Below are positions 1 to 8,010 of a stretch of DNA of 64,000 nt, piece after piece (position 1 is the stretch's first letter; each line of letters opens with the position of its first letter). Location: contig NZ_JACSQS010000002.1 in the NCBI RefSeq assembly GCF_014836545.1, forward strand, positions 137,467 through 201,466, given 5' to 3'. Both the position numbers and the translations under genes were made by a program. Source of the DNA: Stenotrophomonas lacuserhaii. Its GTDB lineage: Bacteria; Pseudomonadota; Gammaproteobacteria; Xanthomonadales; Xanthomonadaceae. The notes under the pieces were generated by a model. It saw only the letters and a program-made list of their open reading frames with translations, did not search any database and was not told where the DNA came from.

Positions 1-350
1 GCTAAAACTGCGAGAGCAGCGTTGCAGCCCAGCGGCTCGGCTAAAGCGATCAAAGATGCTCAGGATTGGCTGAAACTAAGCAAGGCACCGATGTCTATCG
101 CTGACATGTTGGACGGCGGCGCATCATCTACAGCTAAAACTGCGAGAGCAGCGTTGCAGCCCAGCGGCTCGGCTAAAGCGATCAAAGATGCTCAGGATTG
201 GCTGAAACTGAGCGAGGCACCGATGTCTATCGCTGACATGTTGGACGGCGGCGCATCATCTGCAGCGGAAACTGCCAGAGCAGCGTTGCAGCCTAATAAT
301 CCGACCAAAGCGGTCGAGGATGCTCAGGACTGGCCAGAAATCCACGGGAC
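1..350 (+). repeat. 132-bp in-frame tandem repeat
   Basis: Units start at 1, 133 and 265 with a period of 132 bp (44 codons). The first two are almost identical at DNA level; the third diverges after about 60 bp. Such near-identity in coding DNA points to recent duplication and possible copy-number variation between strains. More units may lie upstream of the window. Confidence 0.9.
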
Positions 351-459
351 AGCGACATCTAACGCTTTCCCGCATAGTGGGGCAGTGAGCAACTCAAGGT
401 CGTCCGCACGCGACAAGTCAGACGCCCTGCCCAAGAAAAAAGGTAAGAGAAAAAAGTAA
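1..459 (+). CDS. Repeat-containing protein, 5' end outside the window
   Basis: The frame is open from the first base to a TAA at 457-459, so only the last 152 codons are present. The visible part is two near-identical 44-residue units (first residues AKTARAALQPSGSAKAI) followed by a third, degenerate unit and a basic tail ending KKKGKRKK. The units contain an AIKDAQDWLKLS segment and an MSIADMLDGG segment. I do not recognise the family. It lies 53 bp upstream of a hipA-like gene on the same strand, where a HipB-type antitoxin is usually found, but no helix-turn-helix is visible in this part; a DNA-binding domain could lie upstream of the window. Base composition is lower in GC than most of the window. 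Function unknown. Confidence 0.75.
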   Translation, partial: AKTARAALQPSGSAKAIKDAQDWLKLSKAPMSIADMLDGGASSTAKTARAALQPSGSAKAIKDAQDWLKLSEAPMSIADMLDGGASSAAETARAALQPNNPTKAVEDAQDWPEIHGTATSNAFPHSGAVSNSRSSARDKSDALPKKKGKRKK

Positions 460-512
460 AGCTTGAGCAAAGACTTCGCTCGCCAGCTGCTTAGAATCAG
501 GAGCCACAAATC

Positions 513-1802
513 ATGCTGCTTGCAGTACTTCTCGCCGATCAAGTTGCTGGGACTTTGACTACGGACAGGAATGGAGATCCGAATTTTGTTTATTCAGAAC
601 ATTGGCTGAATTCAGAGCAAATGTTTCCTGTTTCGTTGAGCCTTCCACTGACCTCTGAATTACACTTAGGCGCGAAAGTTTCACCCGTGCTCTGGGGCCT
701 ACTACCAGATAATGAAACGCTTCTCCAGCGGTGGGGATCCCACTTTCATGTATCGCCACGCAACCCAGTCGCGCTTCTCAGCTACGTTGGAGAGGATTGC
801 GCGGGCGCCATCCAGTTTGTGACACCGGAACGAGTCAGCGACGTCCTATCAGGAGCAGACGATGGGCTCATACATATTTCCGATGTCGAGCTTGAAGAGC
901 GCTTAGCCAGTCTTCGAGCGGATCGAGGCGCATCATCTCAAATCGATGACATCGGGCAGTTCAGCCTAGCTGGCGCTCAATCAAAAATCGCGCTGCACAA
1001 GCTAGATGATGGGCGATGGGCCATGCCTAGCGGACGCATTCCAACGACTCACATACTTAAGCCACCTAGCGGTGACTTCGAAGGCTATGTTGAGAATGAA
1101 ATGTTCTGTCTCAGGCTGGCATCTCTCCTTGGCCTACCTTCGGCGAATGTTGAAAAGCTTAAAGTGGGCACGGAGACGGCGATCTGCGTTGAAAGATACG
1201 ATCGCCTACAACTTGGATCGAGGTGGATTCGTATTCACCAAGAAGATTTCTGCCAAGCCTTAGGCGTAATGCCTCACATCAAGTATCAGAGTCAAGGAGG
1301 CCCTGGGCCATCCGACTTGGCAACGATAATAAGAGCGCACTCGTCCGAGCCTGAATATGACTCACAAGTGCTTCTTATGGCCCTTATGTACAACTACCTC
1401 ATTGGCGGCACGGATGCGCACGCGAAAAATTATTCTTTACTCTTCAGCCCGGAAGGCTCAATAAGACTTGCCCCGCTATACGACATATCGAGCGCACTCC
1501 CTTACTCGAGAATGCAGAAGCGAAAAATAAAACTTGCGATGAAAATCGGAAGTAGTTACAAATGGTGGGATATCCGCTTGATTGACTGGCAGGCCACAGC
1601 CGAGTCCATGCATATGGATCCTGATAAAGCTATCGTAGATATCGCAGTCATGGCATCGACACTACCTCAACTTGCAGTCCAGTTGCTTGAGCAATTCAAA
1701 CAAGAAGGCAATGGGCATCCCATCTTGGACAGTCTCGTGGCAGAAATCCATGATTCTTGCCAAAGATTGCTTCGTAAGTTCGAATACTCTCCCGACGCCT
1801 GA
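513..1802 (+). CDS. hipA: HipA-type serine/threonine kinase toxin
   Basis: 429 residues, close to the length of E. coli HipA. HipA phosphorylates glutamyl-tRNA synthetase and halts growth, giving persistence. Visible family motifs are the N-subdomain, the SLAGAQSK loop near residues 151-158, the THILKP segment near 182-187, ENEMFCLRLA, ERYDR, the QEDFCQA and QGGP segments, the catalytic GGTDAHAKN near 298-306 and the metal-binding YDISS near 323-327. The ATG at 513 has an AGGAG about 9 bp upstream. The 3' end abuts the convergent methyltransferase gene with no gap. GC is clearly lower than in the genes that follow, suggesting transfer. The partner is expected just upstream, where only a repeat protein is seen. 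Confidence 0.92.
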   Translation: MLLAVLLADQVAGTLTTDRNGDPNFVYSEHWLNSEQMFPVSLSLPLTSELHLGAKVSPVLWGLLPDNETLLQRWGSHFHVSPRNPVALLSYVGEDCAGAIQFVTPERVSDVLSGADDGLIHISDVELEERLASLRADRGASSQIDDIGQFSLAGAQSKIALHKLDDGRWAMPSGRIPTTHILKPPSGDFEGYVENEMFCLRLASLLGLPSANVEKLKVGTETAICVERYDRLQLGSRWIRIHQEDFCQALGVMPHIKYQSQGGPGPSDLATIIRAHSSEPEYDSQVLLMALMYNYLIGGTDAHAKNYSLLFSPEGSIRLAPLYDISSALPYSRMQKRKIKLAMKIGSSYKWWDIRLIDWQATAESMHMDPDKAIVDIAVMASTLPQLAVQLLEQFKQEGNGHPILDSLVAEIHDSCQRLLRKFEYSPDA

Positions 1803-2420
1803 TCACCCCAACCGCCACACCAGCAACCGGTTGTTGGCCGGCATCGGCAGGTCTTCCAGCGCAACGAAGCCCTGCGCCACCGCCAGTGCCTGCACCGCCT
1901 CCGCATCGCGTAGGCCACTGCGCGGATCGCGGGCCTTCAGCCAGCCATCGAACTGGGCGTTGCTGTCACTGGTGGACGCGCCGCCGTAGTTGAACGGGCC
2001 ATACACCGCAAGCAGCGCACCGCCCTCCAGCAGCGCAGGCAGACCGGCGAACAGCGCCTGTACGTGCTCCCAGCCCATGATGTGCAGGGTATTGGCACTG
2101 AACACCGCATCGAAGCGCGGCGTACCGGCCGGCACGGCCAGCGGCGGCGCCGGCGGCAGCGCGGCCTGCAGCGCGAACGGTGGCTTCAGATTGGTCAGCC
2201 CGGCATCTTCCCGCCACGCGCGGATCCCCGCCAGGTGGTCCGGGTGGTCGCTGGGCTGCCACTGCAGCCATGGCCAGCGCTGGGCGAACCAGGCGGCATG
2301 CTGGCCGGTGCCACTGCCGATCTCCAGCACGCGGCGCCGATCGGCCATGAACGGGTCCAGCGCGGCGGCGATGGGATAGCGGTTGCGCTCGCAGGCAAGG
2401 GAGTACTGCTTTTCGGTCAT
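1803..2420 (-). CDS. DUF938-family SAM-dependent methyltransferase
   Basis: 205 residues with a class I methyltransferase fold. Motif I (VLEIGSGTGQHAAWFA, residues 31-46) binds S-adenosylmethionine, followed by a WQPSDHPDH segment and an FSANTLHIMGW segment typical of the DUF938 group. Substrate unknown; the family is cytoplasmic and widespread in proteobacteria. Start is the ATG at 2420, as the conserved MTEKQYS...ERNRYPI opening belongs to the family. It converges on hipA, the two stop codons touching, and is divergent from the TldD cluster. High GC marks it as the first gene of the native chromosome after the hip region. Confidence 0.88.
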   Translation of the reverse strand: MTEKQYSLACERNRYPIAAALDPFMADRRRVLEIGSGTGQHAAWFAQRWPWLQWQPSDHPDHLAGIRAWREDAGLTNLKPPFALQAALPPAPPLAVPAGTPRFDAVFSANTLHIMGWEHVQALFAGLPALLEGGALLAVYGPFNYGGASTSDSNAQFDGWLKARDPRSGLRDAEAVQALAVAQGFVALEDLPMPANNRLLVWRLG

Positions 2421-2544
2421 GGTTCGTGACGAAAGTGGCAGAACGCCATTGTGCCTGTGACACGACCATGACTGCAGTCACTTGTGCCATTGGATGGGGC
2501 TGGCGAAAGTCGGGTGTCAACTGAGTGCACGTGGGGTGGTGGCA

Positions 2545-4176
2545 GTGCGACGTCGAGATTTCCTGGCCTTCACCGGCGCCGGCCTGGCCGGCCTGATGCT
2601 GCCGCATGGGCGATTGATCGCCGCCGAGCAGCTGCTCGAACCCGGTGACCCGGCGCTCGGCAAGCGCCTGGCCGATGCCGCGCTGCAGGCCGCGCGCGGT
2701 GCCGGTGCCAGCTACTGCGACGTGCGCATCGGCCGTTACCTGAGCCAGGGCATCATCACCCGCGAACGCAACGTGGAGAACGTCACCAACAGTGAATCGG
2801 CCGGCGTCGGCGTGCGCGTGATCGTCGACGGCGCCTGGGGTTTCGCTGCCACCCACCAGCGCACGCCGGAGCAGGTCGTGCAGGCGGTGGCGCAGGCGGT
2901 GGCCATCGCCCGCGCCAACGCGAAGGTGCAGACCCACCGCGTGCAGCTGGCTGCCACGCCCGGGGTGGGCGAAGTCAGCTGGCGCACCCCGCTGAAGAAG
3001 AACGCCATGGCGGTGCCGGTGCAGGACAAGGTCGGCCTGCTGCTGGACATCAATGCCGCCGCGCTCGGCGCCGGCGCGGACTACTTCAACTCCACCCTGT
3101 TCCTGGTCAACGAACAGAAGTACTTCGCCTCCAGCGATGGCTCCTGGATCGACCAGGACGTGCACCGCATCTGGCTGCCCTTCACCGCCACCGCGGTGGA
3201 CAAGGCCAGCGGCCGGTTCCGCACCCGCAACGGCCTGTCCGCGCCGATGGGCATGGGCTACGAGTTCCTCGACGGTGACCGCAGCGGGCGCTTCGAACTG
3301 CCCGGCGGGGTGGTCGGCTACGGCCATTCCTACGACCCGCGCGAAGACGCACTGGCCGCCGCGCGCCAGGCCCGCGAAAAGCTCACTGCGCCTTCGGTGA
3401 AGGCCGGCAAGTACGATGTGGTGCTGGACCCGTCCAACCTGTTCCTGACCATCCACGAGAATGTCGGCCATCCGCTGGAACTGGACCGCGTGCTGGGCTA
3501 CGAGGCGAACTACGCCGGCACCAGCTTCGCCACGCTGGACAAGCGCGATGCCGGCTTCCGCTGGGGCAGCGACATCGTCAACTTCACCGCCGACAAGACC
3601 CAGCCGGGCAGCCTCGGCGCGGTGGGCTACGACGATGAAGGGGTCAAGACCCAGCGCTGGGACCTGGTCCGTGATGGCATCCTGGTCGACTACCAGGCCA
3701 CCCGCGATGAAGCGCATATCCTCGGGCGCGACGCATCGCATGGCTGCAGCTACGCCGATTCGTGGTCCAGCGTGCAGTTCCAGCGCATGGCCAACGTCTC
3801 GCTGGCGCCGGGCAAGGCGCCGCTGAGCGTGGCGGAGATGGTCAAGGACGTGGAGAACGGCCTGTATTTCCACGGCCGCGGCTCGTATTCCATCGACCAG
3901 CAGCGCTACAACGCGCAGTTCGGCGCCCAGCTCTGCTACCAGATCAAGGACGGCCGCATCACCGGCATGGTCGAGGACGCGGCCTACCAGATCCGCACGC
4001 CGGAATTCTGGAACGCCTGTTCGGCGATCTGCGATGCGCGCGATTTCCGCCTCGGCGGCTCGTTCTTCGACGGCAAGGGCCAGCCCTCGCAGGTATCGGC
4101 GGTATCGCACGGTTCGTCCACCACCCGTTTCAACGGCATCAACATCATCAACACCGCGCGCAGTCTCGGCGCATGA
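2545..4176 (+). CDS. Tat-targeted TldD-like metallopeptidase, copy 1
   Basis: 543 residues from the GTG at 2545. An upstream ATG at 2482 is open but would bury the signal. The N-terminus RRRDFLAFTGAG is a twin-arginine motif followed by a hydrophobic stretch and an AAEQ cleavage-like site, so the protein is probably exported folded by Tat. The TldD family is a metalloprotease acting on unfolded peptides; the zinc signature HExxxH is seen as HENVGH (H304, E305, H308). In E. coli TldD a cysteine near the C-terminus is the third ligand; the matching region here reads GGSFFDGKGQP with no cysteine. First gene of a long co-directional cluster, 33 bp before a close paralogue. Cytoplasmic TldD has no signal peptide, so this is a specialised branch. 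Confidence 0.87.
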   Translation: MRRRDFLAFTGAGLAGLMLPHGRLIAAEQLLEPGDPALGKRLADAALQAARGAGASYCDVRIGRYLSQGIITRERNVENVTNSESAGVGVRVIVDGAWGFAATHQRTPEQVVQAVAQAVAIARANAKVQTHRVQLAATPGVGEVSWRTPLKKNAMAVPVQDKVGLLLDINAAALGAGADYFNSTLFLVNEQKYFASSDGSWIDQDVHRIWLPFTATAVDKASGRFRTRNGLSAPMGMGYEFLDGDRSGRFELPGGVVGYGHSYDPREDALAAARQAREKLTAPSVKAGKYDVVLDPSNLFLTIHENVGHPLELDRVLGYEANYAGTSFATLDKRDAGFRWGSDIVNFTADKTQPGSLGAVGYDDEGVKTQRWDLVRDGILVDYQATRDEAHILGRDASHGCSYADSWSSVQFQRMANVSLAPGKAPLSVAEMVKDVENGLYFHGRGSYSIDQQRYNAQFGAQLCYQIKDGRITGMVEDAAYQIRTPEFWNACSAICDARDFRLGGSFFDGKGQPSQVSAVSHGSSTTRFNGINIINTARSLGA

Positions 4177-4209
4177 GTCCTGTCCAACATCCACACGTGG
4201 AGAGCAGCC

Positions 4210-5844
4210 TTGCAACGACGTGACTTCCTCGCCCTCACCGGGCTTACCGCGGGCGGGCTGCTGGTGCCCTCCTTCTTCGGCAAGGCGATCGCCGCCGAAC
4301 AACTGCAGACCGTGCTCGACCCGGCCTTGAAAAAACGCTTGGCCGATGTCGCCCTGCAGGCGGCGCGCAGTGCCGGCGCCACCTACTGCGACGTGCGCAT
4401 CGGCCGCTACCTGCGGCAGTTCGTGATCACCCGCGAAGACAAAGTGCAGAACGTGGTCAACACCGAGTCCACCGGCGTGGGCATCCGCGTGCTGGTCAAC
4501 GGGGCCTGGGGCTTTGCGGCCACCAACCAGCTGGCCAGTGCGGACATCGCCAAGGCGGCGCAGCAGGCGGCGGGCATCGCACGCGCCAACGCCGGCATCC
4601 AGACCGCACCGGTGCAGCTGGCTGCAGCCCCCGGCGTGGGCGAGGTCAGCTGGCGCACGCCGGTACGCCGCAATTCCATGGAAGTGCCGATCAAAGACAA
4701 GGTCGACCTGCTGCTGGATGTCAACGCGGCGGCGATCAATGCCGGCGCCAGCTTCGTCAATTCGATGATGTTCCTGGTCAACGAACAGAAGTATTTCGCC
4801 TCCACCGATGGCTCCTACATCGACCAGGACGTACACCGCATCTGGGTGCCGATGACGATCACCGCCATCGACAAGGAAAGCGGCAAGTTCCGCACCCGCG
4901 AGGGCCTGTCCGCGCCGATGGGCATGGGCTACGAATACCTGGACGGTTCGGCCGCCGGCAAGGTGGTCACCCCCAACGGGGTGGTGAACTACTCCAGGTC
5001 CTATGACATGAAGGAAGATGCCATCGCCTCGGCCAAACAGGCACGCGAGAAGCTGAAGGCGCCCTCGGTGAAGCCCGGCAAGTACGACCTGGTGCTGGAT
5101 CCTTCGCACACCTGGCTGACCATCCACGAGTCGGTCGGCCACCCGCTGGAACTGGATCGCGTGCTCGGCTACGAAGCCAACTACGCCGGCACCAGCTTCG
5201 CCACGCTGGACAAGCGCGAGCAGCGTTTCCAGTACGGCAGCGAGCTGGTCAACATCTTCGCCGACAAGACCCAGCAAGGCAGCCTGGGCGTGGTGGCGTA
5301 CGACGACGAAGGCGTGAAGTGCAAGCGCTGGGACCTGATCAGCGACGGCAAGCTGGTGGATTACCAGACCATCCGCGACCAGGCCCATATCCTCGGCAAG
5401 ACCGAGTCCGATGGCTGCTGTTATGCCGATTCGTGGTCCAGCGTGCAGTTCCAGCGCATGGCCAACGTGTCCATGGCGCCGGGCAAGCAGAAGCTCAGCG
5501 TGGATGAGCTGATCAAGGACGTGGAGAACGGCATCTACATCATCGGTGACGGCTCGTTCTCGATCGACCAGCAACGCTACAACGCCCAGTTCGGTGGCCA
5601 GCTGTTCTACGAGATCAAGAACGGCAAGATCACCGGCATGCTGGAAGACGTGGCCTACCAGATCCGCACGCCGGAGTTCTGGAACGCCTGCAGCGCCGTC
5701 GCCGACGAGCGCGACTACCGCCTGGGTGGCTCGTTCTTCGACGGCAAGGGCCAGCCGGGACAGGTCTCGGCGGTCTCGCACGGTTCGTCCACTGCCCGTT
5801 TCAATGGCATCAACGTCATCAACACCGCACGCAGCCTCGGCTGA
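4210..5844 (+). CDS. Tat-targeted TldD-like metallopeptidase, copy 2
   Basis: 544 residues, strongly similar to the preceding gene along its whole length and evidently a tandem duplicate. The TTG at 4210 is chosen because it starts MQRRDFLALTG, a twin-arginine signal, with GGAGAG 8-12 bp upstream. The signal ends in AIAAEQ. The zinc motif is HESVGH (H306, E307, H310). The C-terminal GGSFFDGKGQPGQVSAVSHGS segment lacks the cysteine ligand of E. coli TldD, as in copy 1. Probably periplasmic. A gap of 21 bp separates it from the TldE/PmbA-like gene, its likely partner by analogy with the TldD/TldE heterodimer. Confidence 0.87.
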   Translation: MQRRDFLALTGLTAGGLLVPSFFGKAIAAEQLQTVLDPALKKRLADVALQAARSAGATYCDVRIGRYLRQFVITREDKVQNVVNTESTGVGIRVLVNGAWGFAATNQLASADIAKAAQQAAGIARANAGIQTAPVQLAAAPGVGEVSWRTPVRRNSMEVPIKDKVDLLLDVNAAAINAGASFVNSMMFLVNEQKYFASTDGSYIDQDVHRIWVPMTITAIDKESGKFRTREGLSAPMGMGYEYLDGSAAGKVVTPNGVVNYSRSYDMKEDAIASAKQAREKLKAPSVKPGKYDLVLDPSHTWLTIHESVGHPLELDRVLGYEANYAGTSFATLDKREQRFQYGSELVNIFADKTQQGSLGVVAYDDEGVKCKRWDLISDGKLVDYQTIRDQAHILGKTESDGCCYADSWSSVQFQRMANVSMAPGKQKLSVDELIKDVENGIYIIGDGSFSIDQQRYNAQFGGQLFYEIKNGKITGMLEDVAYQIRTPEFWNACSAVADERDYRLGGSFFDGKGQPGQVSAVSHGSSTARFNGINVINTARSLG

Positions 5845-5865
5845 CCGGTCTGGAGCCCGAAACCC

Positions 5866-7200
5866 ATGAGCATCTTCACCGAACAGCAGGCCAAGGCCAT
5901 CCTCGACAAGGTCATTGCCCTGTCCAAGGCCGATGAGTGCACCGCGACCCTGGCCGGGTCCATCAACGGCAACATCCGTTTCGCGCTGAACAACATCTCC
6001 ACCAGCGGCATCGTCAGTGATGCCTCGCTGGCCGTGGAAGTGGCCTTCGGCAAGCGCGTCGGCACCGCATCGATCAATGAGTTCGACGATGCCGCGCTGG
6101 AACGCGTGGTGCGCCGTGCCGAAGACCTGGCCCGACTGGCGCCGGAGAACCCGGAGTTCATCCCGGCGATCGGCAAGCAGACCTATCGCCCTACGCCGAC
6201 CTTCAGCGAATCCACCGGCGCCATCGATCCGGCGTTCCGCGCCAAGGTCGCCGCCGATTCGATCCTGCCGTGCCGCCAGGCCGGGGTGATCGCGGCCGGC
6301 TTCCTGGAAGATGGCCACGGCTTCGTCGCCACCGCCAACAGCAACGGCAACTTCGGCTACCAGCGCACCAGCAGCTTTGATTACACCTGCACGGTGCGCA
6401 CCGAAGACGGCCGCGGTTCGGGCTGGGTCGGCCGCAACCTGAAGGATGCAGCCGACTTCAAGGCCGACCAGGACGTGCGCATCGCCATGCGCAAAGCCAC
6501 CGAATCGGCCGAGGCCAAGGCGCTGGAACCGGGCAAGTACACGGTGATCCTGGAACCGGCTGCGGCTGCCGGTCTGATCAGCTTCATGATGCGCTTCTTC
6601 GATGCGCGCTCGGCCGATGAAGGCCGCAGCTTCCTGTCCAGGAAGGGCGGCGGCAACAAGCTCGGCGAACAGGTGTACGACCCGCGGGTCAACCTGCACG
6701 CCGATCCGTGGCACCCCGAAGCGCCGGTACTGCCGTGGGATGACAACGGCATGCCGCGCGACAAGGTCGCCATCATCGAGAACGGCAAGATCGCCAACCT
6801 CGACTACTCGCGTTTCTGGGCACAGAAGCAGGGCAAGACCGCCAACGCGCGGCCGGGCAACCTGCTGATGAGCGGCGGCGACAAGAGCACGGCGGACCTG
6901 GTGCGGGGTACCCAGAAGGGCATCCTGGTCACCCGTACCTGGTACATCCGCATGGTCGATCCACAGACCGTGCTGCTGACCGGCCTGACCCGCGACGGCA
7001 CGTTCTACATCGAGAACGGGCAGATCAAGCATCCGGTGAAGAACTTCCGCTTCAACGAATCGCCGGTGATCATGCTCAACAACATCGACGAGCTGGGTAA
7101 GCCGGTGCGCGTGGCCGGGGATGAGTCCAGCTTCGTGATGATGATCCCGCCGATGCGCCTGCGCGATTTCACCTTCACCTCGTTGTCCGACGCAGTCTGA
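5866..7200 (+). CDS. TldE/PmbA-like protein
   Basis: 444 residues; a TldE/PmbA-type fold judged from the N-terminal AxATLAGSINGNIRFALNNIS region and the C-terminal ENGQIKHPVKNFRFNES segment. No HExxxH is present, as expected for the non-catalytic TldE subunit that pairs with TldD. ATG at 5866 with GGAG about 12 bp upstream. No signal peptide is visible (it starts MSIFTEQQ), unlike the two TldD-like proteins before it. It therefore either stays in the cytoplasm or is carried out in complex with a Tat-targeted partner. Cotranscription is likely given the 21-bp spacing. Confidence 0.85.
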   Translation: MSIFTEQQAKAILDKVIALSKADECTATLAGSINGNIRFALNNISTSGIVSDASLAVEVAFGKRVGTASINEFDDAALERVVRRAEDLARLAPENPEFIPAIGKQTYRPTPTFSESTGAIDPAFRAKVAADSILPCRQAGVIAAGFLEDGHGFVATANSNGNFGYQRTSSFDYTCTVRTEDGRGSGWVGRNLKDAADFKADQDVRIAMRKATESAEAKALEPGKYTVILEPAAAAGLISFMMRFFDARSADEGRSFLSRKGGGNKLGEQVYDPRVNLHADPWHPEAPVLPWDDNGMPRDKVAIIENGKIANLDYSRFWAQKQGKTANARPGNLLMSGGDKSTADLVRGTQKGILVTRTWYIRMVDPQTVLLTGLTRDGTFYIENGQIKHPVKNFRFNESPVIMLNNIDELGKPVRVAGDESSFVMMIPPMRLRDFTFTSLSDAV

Positions 7201-7249
7201 TGCCGCGTTGGACCGATGGCGACGGCCGCTGGCCGTCTGCAGGGACGGC

Positions 7250-7951
7250 GTGAACCGCGCGCAGTTCCTGCGTGCGATGCTCGGTGGTGCCGCCCTGGCG
7301 GCGCTGCCGGTCTTCGCCCGTGCCCAGGCGGGGCGGTACGATTTCTGGTTCACGCGGCTGAAATACGATTCCGGTGACTGGGACGTGGATGCGCGGATGC
7401 CGTCCAACCTGATCACCTCGCTGATCGATTACACCAGCCTGCGCGTGGACCCGAAGGAACACGTGCTGGACCTGTCCGATCCCCGCATGCTGCAGGCACC
7501 GTTCTGCTACCTCGCCGGCCACAAGCTGGTGGAGTTCAATGCCGCCGAACGCGAGAACTTCGTGCGGTACGTGCGCAATGGGGGGTTCGTGTTCGTGGAC
7601 GACTGCAACCACGATATCGATGGCCTGTTCGCCAAGTCCTTCGAAGCCCAGATGGGCAAGCTGTTCGGCGCTTCGGCATTGAAGAAGCTGCCTAACAACC
7701 ACGCGCTGTACCGCAGCTTCTTCAACTTCCCGGACGGCCCGCCGGCCACCGGTTTCGAGTTGAATGGCTGGGGCGACGACCTGGTCCACGATTACCTCAA
7801 GGGCATCGAAGTGGATGGCCGGCTCGGGGTGCTCTACAGCAACAAGGATTACGGTTGCGAGTGGGACTACGACTGGCGCAACAAGCGTTTCCTGGCCGAA
7901 GACAACACCCGCTTCGGCGTCAACATCGTGATGTACGCGTTGAACAACTGA
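7250..7951 (+). CDS. DUF4159 domain protein with signal peptide
   Basis: 233 residues from the GTG at 7250, which has AGGGAC just upstream; the TTG at 7208 is also in frame but adds a non-conserved leader. The N-terminus (NRAQFLRAMLGGAALAALPVFARAQA) is a signal peptide resembling a Tat signal but with only one arginine before AQFL. The body carries DUF4159 features: YDFWFTRLKYDSGDW, then RYVRNGGFVFVDDCNHD and KLPNNHALYRSFF. DUF4159 proteins often accompany MoxR/DUF58 genes and are thought to fold like class I glutamine-amidotransferase/ThuA domains; no activity is known. It sits between the peptidase genes and the MoxR module, tying the two halves of the cluster together. Confidence 0.82.
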   Translation: MNRAQFLRAMLGGAALAALPVFARAQAGRYDFWFTRLKYDSGDWDVDARMPSNLITSLIDYTSLRVDPKEHVLDLSDPRMLQAPFCYLAGHKLVEFNAAERENFVRYVRNGGFVFVDDCNHDIDGLFAKSFEAQMGKLFGASALKKLPNNHALYRSFFNFPDGPPATGFELNGWGDDLVHDYLKGIEVDGRLGVLYSNKDYGCEWDYDWRNKRFLAEDNTRFGVNIVMYALNN

Positions 7952-7960
7952 GCATGGCCG

Positions 7961-7990
7961 GGCGTTTCCCGGCGTTTCCCGGCGTTTCCC
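7961..7990 (+). repeat. Three perfect tandem 10-mers before moxR
   Basis: The unit GGCGTTTCCC occurs three times without interruption between the DUF4159 stop and the moxR start at 8011. Slippage here would change leader length but not any reading frame. No hairpin is formed. Confidence 0.9.
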
Positions 7991-8010
7991 CCCTCCTGAC
8001 AGGCTTGACC

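Noticed and set aside
1-459. Annotation of the repeat protein as HipB antitoxin
   Set aside because: Position fits, but no helix-turn-helix is present in the visible part, so the name is not supported.
2545-7200. A microcin or RiPP maturation cluster, suggested by TldD/TldE
   Set aside because: No small precursor peptide, modifying enzyme or dedicated exporter is visible, and the TldD-like proteins appear exported.
1966-7416. A minus-strand open frame of about 1800 codons
   Set aside because: It runs antisense to three clearly real peptidase genes with good motifs. Long antisense frames are expected in DNA with strong third-position G/C bias, and its translation has no recognisable domain apart from a fragment overlapping the methyltransferase.
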